From the NCBI GenBank assembly GCA_047967505.1, contig CM106538.1: a stretch of 64,000 nucleotides of DNA; one strand, written 5' to 3'. Below are positions 22,591 to 33,215 of the stretch, piece by piece (position 1 is the first letter of the stretch; every line of letters starts with the position of its first letter). The notes under the pieces are model-generated. The model saw only the letters and a program-made list of their open reading frames with translations. It was not told where the DNA came from and searched no databases. The DNA comes from Dipteris shenzhenensis. Lineage: Eukaryota; Polypodiophyta; Polypodiopsida; Gleicheniales. Made by a program: the position numbers and the translations under genes.

Positions 22591-23352
22591 GTGGAACGAG
22601 TGGCCTTTGGTCTTTGTCTTGGTGCTGATCGGAATGAGTCAGGAGGGAACAAGGTGGTGGTGCAAGAAGATCCTGTAGAGACACTTCATGTGGAGGATGT
22701 GGAGCACACTAAACGACGCCAACGCAATGAAGAGCTTCTTGGTGATTCTCTATCAGGTAGTGAGAAGCTCCAGTACTTGGATATGTTAGATGATTTTCCA
22801 TGTCTCTTTACAACAAGCTATTCACAGGTTCAACTAGTCTCTCTTGTGGAGCACAAGATTGAGTTGAAGCCAGCCAGCCAGCAAGTTGTGCAATGCTTAA
22901 TGCAATTGGGGGTGATCTAGGCTGAGGCACTAAAGAAAGAGGTAACACAACTACTTGAAATGGGATTCATCTTTCCTGTTGATGATTCAGAATGGATATC
23001 TCTTGTAGTTGTTACACTAAAGAAAGGAAATAAGTGGCGGGTTTGTGTGGACTTTCATCCTTTGAATGCATGCACTAAGAGGGATCATTTTCCTTTGCCA
23101 TTCCAAGATGAAATACTAGACCAAGTAGCAGGGCATGAGATATATTCTATATGTGATGGGTATTCTGGGTACTTTCAAATTCGTATTCGGGAGGAAGATC
23201 AAAAGAAAACATCATTTGTCATACCTTGGGGAGTTTTTGCTTATAGAGTGATGCCTTTTGGGTTGACCAATACACCAGCTATATTTCTGGCTTTCAATTT
23301 GCTTGTTGAGAGGACTTCCTATCCTCTATTTATCTTTTGGAAATTGGATTGA
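22591..23352 (+). pseudogene. gypsy reverse transcriptase, N-terminal half
   Basis: A linker (22591-22920) ends in LVEHKIELKP, typical of the spacer before the RT. A TAG near 22918 interrupts it. The RT follows with LLEMGFIFPVDDSEW, KWRVCVDFHPLNACTKRDHFPLP, DGYSGYFQI, KTSFVIPWGVFAYRVMPFGL and TNTPAIF. These are RT blocks 1-4; block 5 with the catalytic Asp pair is missing because homology ends at ~23345. Inactive. Confidence 0.85.
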
Positions 23353-23566
23353 GCTTATATCATTATTTGTCTGTAGTGGCAGTGTATCCTCCTAGATAAA
23401 CTTTGGGATAACTCTTGGTCCATGTTTTTGCTCATGCTTTTGAGCATGTCCTCAGTTGTTCTATCACTTTTTCAAGCCCACCAATCCCCACAAATATACT
23501 TCTATTGTTGCATCTCCACAAACTTCTATTTTCTTATAATTTCCTTAGCTTTCCCTAGTTTTTATA

Positions 23567-24002
23567 TGTCATGAAATAATTTTAGGCCTAGAATGTATTA
23601 GGCTAGATAGGTTTAAATGGCTAAATGCCATATGGATAATGTATTGGATTGATTAATATAAATGGTGCACTCACACATGTAGGTCCTAGGTTAGGAATGC
23701 ATGGGTATGCATTAATAAATGGCTGACATAAAAGAGTCATAGGCTAAGGGTAGAATGATGGGGTATGCCCAAGGGATGGATCCCAAGAGGCATGAGAGGT
23801 TGTGACCTCTCGTATGCATGGAATGTGTGCATGAGGCATTATGCATTCATATGTGGTTTGTGGATTGCAAGAGTATTATAGATTGGTCAATAGCAAAAGT
23901 ACACTGACGTGGGCACTCCTTCCACCCCATTTGGAGTGCCAATGCTTCCCAATTTATGCATCATTCTTTCACACATGTGCATCCTCCAACCGGTACGTGA
24001 CA
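23567..24002 (+). repeat. LTR (solo or 5') of a retroelement
   Basis: The segment starts TGTCATG and ends CGTGACA, giving terminal inverted TGTCA/TGACA. It is followed after two bases by a primer site, TGGTATCAGAGC, at 24005-24016. Length is 436 bp. No second copy was recognised in the window. The downstream leader carries a 15-bp repeat (24345-24402) before truncated CACTA sequence begins at ~24612. Confidence 0.6.
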
Positions 24003-24344
24003 AGTGGTATCAGAGCAGTGATCCTCTGATTGTGTGGACTTGACATGTGGAAGCTGCGACATCAGCGCGACATCAATGCACAAAGAAATTTACCAAGGGG
24101 CTCTCTAATTCTCCATTTCTCTCCGTAGATTTTGTGATAAGAGAAGTGACTAATGAAATAAAAAGAAAGAACAGAGATAAGCGAGAATATTGACTAAGGA
24201 TATGGTGCATAATGGCGGCCGAATTTGTCTCTTTTCTCTGATTGTGTGGACATGTCATGGCCACAGAGGCCTCCTTTATGGTCACAGACGCCCATGTGAC
24301 GTGTACCTTCGTGTAGTCATCTGAGTCTTTGAATCATTTTTAAT

Positions 24345-24402
24345 AAGGCCTTGTATAAGGCCTTGCGTAAGGCCTATTGGAAGGCCTTGAGTAAGGCCTT
24401 GT
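24345..24402. repeat. AAGGCCTTG-type short tandem repeat
   Basis: Four to five copies of a ~14-15 bp unit, AAGGCCTTGTATA and variants. AAGGCCTT is itself palindromic. It lies in the retroelement leader downstream of the primer site. Confidence 0.8.
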
Positions 24403-24611
24403 GTCGCGTGGCGCATGGCGCCCCAAATTGCGCGCTTGACCCGTGCCACAAATTACGGCCACGTTGCAGCCCAAGTTCAGCCTCTACAACCAGCTTGGCT
24501 GTCTACGCCCCTGAGAACTAGATGATGCACCGTAAAGAGCGATGGAAAATGCGCGTTGCATTGCCTTTGACATCTGCCGCCTGCAACCATGTCACCCCAT
24601 CGCCAGCCTTT

Positions 24612-26832
24612 GGCATTATGACAACTCAACTCCACTTGCTTGTGCACATAGTTGATGAGGTGGCTATAGCAGGTACCGTTCATAGTCGATGGATGTTTTT
24701 TCTCAAGCGGTTTATGAAAACTTTAAAGGGATTTGTAAGACAAAGAGCAAGACTGGAAGGAAGCATGGCAGAGGGATGGCTTGTGCAAGAGTCATTAGTA
24801 TATATCACAAAGTTTCTTGCATCCACGGATCCTGATACGCCGCAAGCTTGGCACAACAAGGATGATGATTGCATCATTGGCGAGGTTCCCCAAGGAAAAG
24901 GGATTGAAAGAAAGATGAGCGAAGAGCAAATGGAGAAATTCAATAAGTTTTGTATCCTCAATAGCCCTGAGATGCAGAAGTGGATTGAGAGATATGAAGT
25001 GGCCAAAGCAGAAAGAATAAATGCAAGGACAAGATTTAGAGTAATGTACAGGCGATCACAACCATATCCATGGGATCTGGCTCTTCTCCCTACTCAGTCA
25101 CATGTCACTTGATTGGCTACAGCTGGCTCTACGTAAAGCCGAACATGATGGAGAGACAATAAACGAGCGCGAGCGACAGTTATCATCTGGATGTATGGTG
25201 CATGTAAGTTTCTTACCTCTTGACGTAATTAAGTAATTATTTGTGGCAATATATGCTATAAAATAGATGCATCTTCATTGTTTTAATGATGCTCTTTTAC
25301 AGTACAAAAAGAACAGTGCATTATGGTCATATGGATGACATTTTCACGTGGAACGCATCGATTCAAAGAGAGTCACGTATGATTGTGGAGTCATGGCTAA
25401 CTTCACACAAGATAGCCGAGCAAGTGCTTCAAATACCAATCTTCTCTCCTCATAGTTGGATTATTGTGGAACCATACACGACATCTATGAAATTGATTTC
25501 AGACGATTTACTATTTTCAAGGAAAAGGGATTGAAAGAAAAATGAGTGAAGAGCAAATGGAGAAATTCAATAAGTTTTTATCCTCAATAGCCCTGAGATG
25601 CAGAAGTGGATTGAGAGATATGAAGTGGCCAAAGCAGAAAGAATAAATGCAAGGACGAGATTCAGAGTAATGTACAGGCGATCACAACCATATACACAGA
25701 ATCTGGCTCTTCTCCCTACTCACATGTCACTTGATTGGCTACAACTGGCTCTACGTAAAGCCGAACGTGATGGAGAGACACAATAAACGAGCACGAGTGA
25801 GAGTTATCATCTGGATGTATGATGCATGTAAGTTTCTTACCTCTTGACATAATTAAGTAATTATTTGTGGCAATATACGCTATAAAATAGATGCATCTTC
25901 ATTGTTTTAATGATGCTCTTTTACAGTACAAAAAGTACAGTGCATTATGGTCATATGGACGACATTTTCACGTGGAACGCATCGATTCAAAGGGAGTCAT
26001 GCATGATTGTGGAGTCATGGCTAACTTCACACAAGATAGCTGAGCAAGTGCTTCGGATACCATTCTTCTCTCCTCACAGTTGGATTATTGTAGAACCATA
26101 CGCCTATGAAGTTGATTTCAGACGATTTAGTATTTTCATTCTTGATGTAAAATGGTTTAGAACTATTTACAACGGTCCCCATGCGACAGTGAGAAAAGAT
26201 AGTAGCAGTCTCTTTGCAATAGACTCCACCAAACATTGGACCGATGAAAGTGATACTACTTTTGTTCTTCTCGAGCACTGTGAGCAGGTGCATACTAATG
26301 ATTTAATTAGTCGAAGCTTTTGTTTTTAAAGTCCATTGATACATGTACTTGAGCATAATTTCAAATATATAAAATTGATGACATTTGGCACCCATCTTCA
26401 ATATAGGTGGTTTTTCATCTGGATCATTCTGATCCAAGATGGTGGTATGTGATCCAAGTTGCACCACGAAGTAAGCAAATTTTTGAAGATCGAGATGTGG
26501 ATATGGAGATGCCACTACCAATGCCGGATCCAATTGATGAATCTAGCAAAGAAGATGAAGATCACCATATGAGCCAAGAGGAAGATGCGCATAATGACAT
26601 CGCACGGGAGGAGGATGGAGATCACAATATTGAGGAAGAAGACAACAATCATCAAGAATCACCACACTTAAGCTTTATTGAAGAAGATGATCAAATACCT
26701 TTAGGTGAATGTACGATGCTAGAGTACGATGATGATATAGGAGATCAACTCGGTATAGAGTTGAAGATAGACTTGTTTGGCACCTTAGACTTGGCTCAAG
26801 ATGAAAAAGTTGATGTAAATGCTCTTATTTGA
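24612..26832 (+). pseudogene. CACTA transposase (TNP2) C-terminal part
   Basis: IMTTQLHLLVHIVDEVAIAGTVHSRWMF and TLKGFVRQRARLEGSMAEGWLVQESL match the domain that follows the catalytic domain in plant TNP2 proteins (DUF4218-like). Then come a helix-rich segment (KFNKFCILNSPEMQKW), a DUF4216-like segment (EVDFRRFSIFILDVKWF), HLDHSDPRWWYVIQVAPR, and an Asp/Glu-rich tail ending at 26832. GT-AG introns are visible at 25204-25302 and ~26287-26406. A ~627 bp tandem duplication (24891-25517 and 25518-~26136) repeats the middle exons and breaks the frame. Confidence 0.8.
24891..26136. repeat. 627-bp tandem duplication inside CACTA copy 1
   Basis: CAAGGAAAAGGGATTG recurs at 24891 and 25518 and the sequences stay collinear through one exon-intron-exon set. 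CACTA copy 2 has a single copy, so the duplication arose in copy 1. The junction shares TTTTCA with the end of the second unit, suggesting a short-homology join. Confidence 0.85.
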
Positions 26833-27367
26833 TTTTGCTCATCTCAAACTTGGACATAAATATATGAGCTTTAAAGGCTTGATGTACTTGCTCTCATTTT
26901 TTAATTCTCTATGAGCTCAAACATGTATGAAAATTTAAAAAAATTTGTCATTGGAAAAAACTAACTTTTAAGGCCTATAAAAAAAAGAAACGTCTCTAGA
27001 AAAACATCGCTATAAATTTGTATATCAGTGTCGCTATATAGCGACACTTAAAAGTCGCTATATAGCGACTTTTATAAAGGTCGCTATATAGCGACGATTT
27101 AGGAAACCTGCTTTTTATACCGACGATTAACGCTAAGTGGGTGCTAAACGTCGGTACGTAAACGTCGCAATAGGATCCGTGTGTAGTAGTGACCATCCAA
27201 ATCTCATAGGGAATCCCAGGGATCTCAGCATGATGAGGGATCCCAACATGATGAAGGATCCAAGCACAATCAGGGTCCTCTCAATCCTTCCACACAACTA
27301 ACCATGGAAGTAGAGAGGTCTCCCAAGTGGGAATCAACTGCCCCTCCCTCCTCTGTGGGGTCCTAGC

Positions 27368-28138
27368 ATGGAGCATCTGGACCAACAAGGGGAGAAAGAA
27401 AGGAAAAACGCAGAGATGGAGAGATTAAAGGGGCCACAACAAGAGGAAGTATTTGGTGGGCTCATAGATATCATGAACCTTGGCCCTAGTCTGCCAACCA
27501 AGCAGACCACACGAAAGAGCACCATCAACCCTCTGTGCCTCGAGATTGTCACATATGAGGAGCCTCTAGTATGAGCTGAGAAAGAGACTCAGCCTAAGCC
27601 TTAGCCTACCAATTCACAACCTCAGGAAAAGGGAAAGCAAACAAGGAAAAATCAGACCCCTAGGCATGAGAGGCCACCTCAAAGGACCCACCACATAGAG
27701 GAAGAGGAGTCTGAAGAGGAATCTGCAAGGGAGAAGAGGCAAAAGAAGTTCAAATCAGACAAGCGGCCATGGAGCCATGTCCAGAGGCCGGTGCAGGGTC
27801 CCCCAAAGATTAAGAGGTGCAAGAAATCAAGCATAAAGGCACTTCAAGAGATCCGCAAGTTCTAGACCAATGTGGACAATCTCATTCCCTGTGCACCCTT
27901 CCAGTGTGTTGTACGTGAAATAGCACAGCATTACAAGGATGATGTGCATTTCACTTCATGTGCTATGGGAGCAATTTAAGAGGCGACGGAGCAAATGATA
28001 GTAGGTCTTTTTGAAGATGCAAACTTATGCACTATCCATGCCAAAAGAGTAGCTATCCATGCCAAAAGAGTAACAGTGATGGACAAGGACCTTGCACTCG
28101 CCAAGCAAATCCACTTCGATCCCTCCCTTAGGCTCTAG
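27368..28138 (+). pseudogene. Histone H3-like protein with long N-terminal tail, interrupted
   Basis: One frame of 257 codons has no frameshift. The last ~105 codons (27821-28138) are a histone H3 fold: IKALQEIRKF, LIPCAPFQCVVREIAQ, a short loop 1 (YKDDVHF), [34 protein letters not shown] and [13 protein letters not shown] resemble plant centromeric H3, but loop 1 has the length of ordinary H3. The ~150-codon tail is Lys/Glu/Pro-rich and unlike H3.1. Four in-frame stops occur (TGA near 27572, TAG near 27600, TAG in IRKF*TN, TAA in GAI*EA). The last two stand where H3 has Gln, so CAG/CAA decay explains them. A 21-bp in-frame duplication (28032-28073) repeats IHAKRVA in loop 2. It begins ~175 bp past CACTA copy 1. 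Confidence 0.75.
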
Positions 28139-28329
28139 ATGTTGTTTATGTTCACTTGTTGTAATTTGAATCATTTTGTAAATCTCTGCCCTTTGAGGCC
28201 AATGAATAAATATATTTTTATGTTCTATTACTGTTCCCATGTTATTATACATGTTATGTGATGCTTTCCATTAGTTTATGCAAGTCTAGTGTGAATTTGA
28301 GTGGTCAAATGATGTTTTTTTGACGTGGC
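28139..28329. other. 3' flank of the H3-like pseudogene, nothing recognised
   Basis: AT-rich sequence with no domain-bearing frame. Confidence 0.4.
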
Positions 28330-28512
28330 ACAGAAGGGAAAAGTGTTCAACATCATGCGGGGAGCCCAAAAAGGTCAAAACCCTCTATGGCATGTATGGA
28401 CCCTGTTTGACTTGGTCAAATAGGTTCCCAAGTCAAATAGGCTCCATACGTGCCATAGAGGGTTTTGACCTTTCTGGGCTCCCTGCGCGATGCTGAACAC
28501 TTTTTTCTTCTA
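28330..28512. repeat. Foldback (inverted repeat) element
   Basis: Arms of ~70 bp, 28330-28402 and 28438-28512, are imperfect reverse complements. The left arm contains GTGTTCAACATCATGCGGGG and GGTCAAAACCCTCTATGG; the right contains their complements. A ~35 bp loop separates them. Transcribed, it would form a long hairpin. It could be a MITE or a small-RNA precursor; no TSD was identified. Confidence 0.8.
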
Positions 28513-29030
28513 TGCTAGAGTGAGATTCTTGCTGGATTGCTCAGACATGACCATTATACCACAAAAAGTTATCTCATAGCATGCTTTTGAACAAAATAGT
28601 GAATGAAAATATTAATGCCAACAACCATTAAAGTTACAAAATACAATGACAGTACAAAATAAATTTTATGAAAGAACACAAAATGGGACACTGTATAAAA
28701 AGTATATATGTATTCATATTAAATAAAAGTTCTATACAATAAGGCTTCACAACCTACTCTCTTCTCTAAAACATTGAGAATATTGGGCTTTGAATTCCCA
28801 AATAGACTCCTAGCTCTAAACTCAGTCAATAGAGCATCAACACTATTTGTCATCTTGGAGACCAAACATAACCTCGATGTCATGGCAAAAGAGGTATTGT
28901 TCTCCATTAACAAGAAGGGGAGCAAGAAACCATATCGTTGGTGTGGGGTCAACAGAGGTGGTGCCTGAGGTGGATGGAATTTGAGAAGTAGAATGGGGTT
29001 CAAGAGGTCTCTGGAGCACTTCCAGGGCTA

Positions 29031-29830
29031 GGGATAGCATGGTAGTAGTGCAGGATAAGTTATTGCCAACGCGATGGTTGGTTGCACTAGGATATTAACA
29101 GCCACCACTAGCATGGTGGTTTGCTTCTATTATTACAAGATAAATGGATTTGTAGGATGTGTGGATTTGTTATGGGAAACCAATGCGATCGTTGTTGGGA
29201 AAATAAGCATGGGATGAAATTTGATGGTTAACAAAATGATAAATAGTATGAAGGGCACTATTTTAGTATAGCACTATGCAACAAATTTTAGGATAGCATG
29301 GTAGTAGTATAGGGATAGCATGGTAGTAGTGTAGGATAAGTTATCGCCAGCACGGTGGTTGGTAATATTAGGATATTAGTGCGGTGGTTTGCTTTTATTA
29401 TTACAAGATGAATGGGTTCGAAGGATGTGTGGATTCGTTATGGGAAACCAGCACGGTGATCCTTGGGATATATTAAAAACAAGCATGGAATGAAATTTGA
29501 CGATAAACGAAACGATAAATAGTCTAAAGAAGACTGTTTTAGTATAGCACTATGTAACAAATTTTAAGATAGCATGGCATTAGTGTACAGATAGCACGGT
29601 AGTAGTGCAGGATAAGTTATCGCCAGTGTGGTGGTTGGTTGCACTAGGATACTAACAGCCACTAGCATGGTGGTTTGCTTCTATTTAATGGATTTGTAGG
29701 ACGTGTGGACTGGTTATGGGAAACCAGCATAGTGGTTTCTGGATATACTAAAAACAAGCATGGGATTTACTGTTTGGGATTTACAAAGACAATTTAATAA
29801 AACCAACACGGTGGTTGTTTGGAATATACT
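29031..29830. repeat. Three-copy ~280-bp satellite
   Basis: Copies start at about 29031, 29311 and 29588 with GATAGCATGGTAGTAGTGCAGG. All contain 'gataagttatcgcc', 'gcatggtggtttgcttctatt' and 'gggaaaccagc'. Spacing is 280 and 277 bp, and the third copy is partly deleted. A half-unit phrase is repeated at 29291-29320. Confidence 0.85.
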
Positions 29831-29989
29831 AAAATGAAGCATAGTCTTAAATACAGATTCCATTTTTTAGGAAAAGTGGACATATTGTTTCCTTGCAATG
29901 AGACTACATACATTTTCTTAGTACTATCTCAGTTGTCCTCGTCCACCACTCCAAGACACCCCAAGATGTGCTCATGCATGTCTAAATCC

Positions 29990-30780
29990 AATTTGAAGAC
30001 ACTCTTGCCATTCTTTCATTGTGGCATAGGTTGCATCTAGAACTTAGTAGCTCTTACTAGAGATAAAAGTACACACATGTTTGTGGACTCTTATGTAGCA
30101 GTTCGTAATTGCAACCTCTCTTGGATGTTTTTTTGTACCAAAAAGCTCTAACTACTACACCCCACTTCTCATAGGTTGTTCCCCAATTATCCTTAAATGT
30201 TTCCTCAACCTTGTGATTAGGTTTTGTGCACTGCAACAGAAAGTATGGGTCATCTTCCTAGCTCTCCCCAGATGCTGTGACAACTGTAAAGTTATCCCCC
30301 TCTTTCAGATAGTCAGTGAGGTCATGGAAACTCTCCCCAAACTATGGCGAGTCATTTGTCTCTCCATTGTTTGTCACTTCATTTGAACATAGAGGAAAAA
30401 CTTGAACTCGCTGCCATGTCTTCACAGATGCAATGTTCTCACAATCATCATGATCCCCTACGATGCATGCACTACAGAAACAATAAAGTTTTGTTGTTTT
30501 ACTCAGTTGGTTGTTTGAAAAGCCCCATATGCTGTGCAGACCACAAACTCCTTTAATTTTATTGCAATCGTGCCGGCTTCTCCTTTGCATTTCATCCACT
30601 TTCACTTCATGGAACACTCTGCATATTATAGTATTCTTAAGAATTTGTTTACTGTATTTTGAATGCGCATCTGTGGAGAGGTTGGCTGCAAGCCATGTTA
30701 CAGCATCATGGGCATCATTGATTTTTTCTTGAGGGAATGCTAATTGGTGTTTAAAGAGAGCTTGATTAGTAACAACACTG
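29990..30780 (-). pseudogene. Unrecognised cysteine-rich protein remnant
   Basis: The minus-strand frame reads WLAANLSTDAHSKYSKQIL, then KIKGVCGLHSIWG, then LYCFCSACIVGDHDDCEN with a CXCX2C...C pattern and VKTWQRVQV. After a stop it continues as DDPYFLLQCTKPNHKVEETF, then KWGVVVRAFWYKK, then YELLHKSPQTCVYFYL. The residues are too ordered to be chance, but I cannot name the family. At least three stops interrupt it (including the TAG after NETNDSP and one near 30260). It may derive from a transposon-encoded protein. Confidence 0.45.
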
Positions 30781-31145
30781 GATCCATCATGTTCACCCTT
30801 GCCATGGATAGACCCAAATAAATTCTACATCATGTCTAGAGAAAAAATTAGGGGCACGAATTTCAACCCAGCCCAAGGGCTAATTTAGAGGCTTTCCCAA
30901 GTTGGTTGGGCTAATATTTAGAGCTTTCAATTTGACAAATTAGCCCAAAATTAAAGGTGGGCTAATTTTTAAAGCATAAAATTTGATAAATTTGCCCTAA
31001 AAGTTGTAGCAGGTCTAGTATTTATAACTCTATATGGAGTAAGATTCATCCATTGACCTACACTATCATAATCTGGTTCCCTCCTTACTTTTTACCCTGA
31101 GATTCATGTCTAGATTGGTCAGGGATTTGAACCTTGAGATGAAGT

Positions 31146-31443
31146 TGTTGAGATATCAAGCTCTACCCCCGATATATCTCCTGGATGACTATCATTTATG
31201 TCACCGCCTATGTTAGTTGTACTCGTGGTGTAGTTAGACTACCACGTATGTTTTTGGTTTGGGTTCACATATGAACCACGTATTCTAGGTTTTGACATAT
31301 AGGGTATTTCCCTCTTCTATTGTATTGTTGTTGTGTGCAAAAGTGAAGAAAGGCTTCACCCTCCAACCTTGTGTCCTCTCTCTTTTGTGTGTTGTGAAGA
31401 AAGCTGAACTTGAGTCTCCTATCTCTCTCCCTTATTCTTTACA
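31146..31443 (+). repeat. 5' LTR of copia A
   Basis: Starts TGTTGAGATATC and ends TATTCTTTACA. It is 298 bp and matches the 301-bp LTR at 43405-43705 (minus) throughout, except one extra TGG there. Confidence 0.95.
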
Positions 31444-31455
31444 TGGTATCAGAGC
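31444..31455 (+). other. Primer-binding site of copia A
   Basis: Exact TGGTATCAGAGC (tRNA-iMet) immediately after the 5' LTR. Confidence 0.95.
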
Positions 31456-31812
31456 CTTGTTCGTGGTAAGGAGCTCAAGAAAGCTAGCCAAGTTTGTGGT
31501 GTCCTGGTAAGAGGACCAGTGTAGCTTTCCTATTTTGAGTTTGGGAGCAAATCTCTGCAGGTAGCACAGCCAGAAGTGCAGGAGTGCACTGCTTCAGATT
31601 GAGAGGCCCTTCGCGGTGCGGCGAGAGCGCAGTATATGCTGCGGGAAAGGACGAAGCCCTTGGTGACTTTATTTTTCTGATCTGAGGCCGTTTCGGGGCC
31701 CGTTTTGAAGGCGGAAGTTCTTCGCAGGCACTCAGAAAAAGGCCCTGTTTTTGCTGTGCGACCATCGCGCGGCTAGTCGGTGGAAAGGTGCCACAGAAAT
31801 TGCATCGTATGC

Positions 31813-32042
31813 CTATGTGCAGAGATATTGGGAGTTGCAGATTCATGCGTTGCTGGTGCTGTGATAACAGATGGAGTAGAGTTACTGGTGGCTGGATCGG
31901 CCAATGGTCTAGGTATAGATCCATCGACATACTCCCATTTGTCTTGAAGCACAAGAATGGTCTCCATTCGGTATTTCCATGTACCGTAATTGGAGTTGTC
32001 TAACTTAGCAGATGCCTCCAGATTGAGATTGCTAGTCGACAT
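31813..32042 (-). pseudogene. Copia B Gag, N-terminal part
   Basis: ATG at 32042 opens MSTSNLNLEASAKLDNSNYG, then TWKYRMETILVLQDKWEYV and DGSIPRP, the conserved copia Gag start 'L---NY--W---M---L---W-YVDG'. The frame runs through Thr/Ser/Ala-rich sequence to the inversion breakpoint. A shared GCAT at 31809-31812 (as its complement ATGC) and 48162-48165 would join it in frame to the Gag body on the other side. Confidence 0.8.
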
Positions 32043-32964
32043 GGTGCAAACAATGTACTCAAAAAATGTCCTGGAAAACTCTGTATGAATCAACTGCAAA
32101 TACACTGAAGATGCCAAGTGAAATCTCTGTACCGTCGGTGAAGATAGAACTGCTATGAATAAGATCTGACCTGTGTTACAAGGCTTGTGGCAATGATGCC
32201 GGGAATAGCCAAGAGGCTTTACAAGGCTGAAAAATGATGTGCACGATGCCGTGAGATAGCCAAATAGGCTTTACAATGGTGGCATGTGTGTGTGAAATCA
32301 AGTGCTATCTGCCCACTGAATCAATCTGCAATGCCTCTGAACTCTGAAGTCTGCTCACTGAACTGATGAACGTAAGGTTTCAGGTAATGTAATGATGTGA
32401 AATCGGATGTGAGCGTATGGACTGACTCCGAGTAGGTACTAGTCGGGAATTTCGGGCATGGCTTAGATTGGCAACTTGGGGAATTCAAAGCGTCCCCTCT
32501 ATGGCGATCTAGTCTACTCTGATCTAGATCTAAACCAACCATCGATCGGAGCAGCAAATAATTCCTTTTCTTTTGTTCTTTTTAAGTGCTGGGTCAGATG
32601 CGTCGATGTAGAGGCAAATGTGCGTGAAGGAAGTGGTTTTGCGGGCGAGGCTCAAATGTGAGTGTAACTTGTGCCGAAATGTGCGTGTGATGTAACGAGC
32701 ACGTAGAGCACGAAAAATCGAGCGACTTTTCTTTTTGGAGCACCCTCAAATTCTTCCTGGATCAAGAGATACGACTTGATCTCGGTGGAGGGGCAAAAGG
32801 AGTGCAAATGGTGCTCAATGATGATGTGTCACTGTGAGTCACATGCAGTGATGATGTGGCACTGTGCTTAGCAAGAGGTGTGCTAGTGAAGCTCTGTGCT
32901 GAGGTGGCAGGAGTGTGCACAGTGTGCCTGGCAAGGGACTGTGCCTGCAGGGGTCAGTGCTGAC

Positions 32965-33215
32965 TGGACTGCTGAGGTGGCAGTGCTGAGGTGTCACTGA
33001 TGACGTGGCCTGATGACGTGGCCAGATGACGTGGCAGATGATGTGGCACAGATGATGTGGTAGATGATGTGGCACAGATGACGTGGCCTGATGACGTGGC
33101 AGATGATGTGGTAGCTGACGTGGTAGTGCTGACGTGGCAGATGACATGGCAGTGCTGACGTGGTAGATGACGTGGCATTGGATAAGATGATGACGTGGCA
33201 GATAAGATTACGTTG
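32965..33215. repeat. Array of ACGT-core repeats in the copia B leader
   Basis: About 15-18 copies of an 11-12 bp unit, GATGACGTGGC(C/A), some degraded to GATGATGTGGC, fill ~250 bp. TGACGTGG is the ACGT-core (hybrid C/G-box) sequence bound by plant bZIP factors. The array sits between the copia B primer site and the gag start. Whether it acts as an enhancer is inference. Confidence 0.8.

Larger units (their letters stand above)
21513..23352 (+). mobile_element. Ty3/gypsy gag-protease-RT fragment
   Basis: In order on +: a Gag zinc knuckle, a protease domain and the first half of an RT, in several frames. The sequence stops at ~23345, just before the catalytic (Y/F)-DD motif would appear. No integrase follows, and no LTR pair could be matched, although a separate LTR with primer site lies at 23567-24016. 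Confidence 0.8.
24612..27191 (+). mobile_element. CACTA (En/Spm) transposon copy 1, 5'-truncated
   Basis: Homology with CACTA copy 2 begins at ATTATGACAACTC (24612 here, 36447 there) and runs to the 3' terminus GTAGTAGTG at 27191. Upstream sequence is unrelated retroelement leader, so the 5' part is lost. Three perfect GTCGCTATATAGCGAC palindromes lie near the end (27030-27045, 27054-27069, 27080-27095). The terminus read inward from the right is CACTACTACACACGGATCC. It is 5'-truncated and internally duplicated, so cannot be autonomous. Confidence 0.85.
31146..31812 (+). mobile_element. Copia A, 5' piece (LTR and leader), cut by the inversion
   Basis: Contains the 5' LTR (31146-31443), primer site and ~355 bp of leader in + orientation, preceded by TSD GAAGT at 31141-31145. 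Past ~31812 the sequence changes to minus-oriented Gag of copia B. The rest of A lies at 43405-48161 on the minus strand and ends at ACTTC (43400-43404), the reverse complement of this TSD, so the two pieces were one element. Rejoined length is about 5.4 kb, normal for copia. Confidence 0.9.

Noticed and set aside
27368-28138. Possible reassignment of TAG/TAA to glutamine, because several stops fall at Gln positions here and in TE genes
   Set aside because: The malate dehydrogenase ends with a genuine TAG, and TGA codons also interrupt TE frames. CAG/CAA/CGA to stop by deamination in methylated repeats explains all cases.
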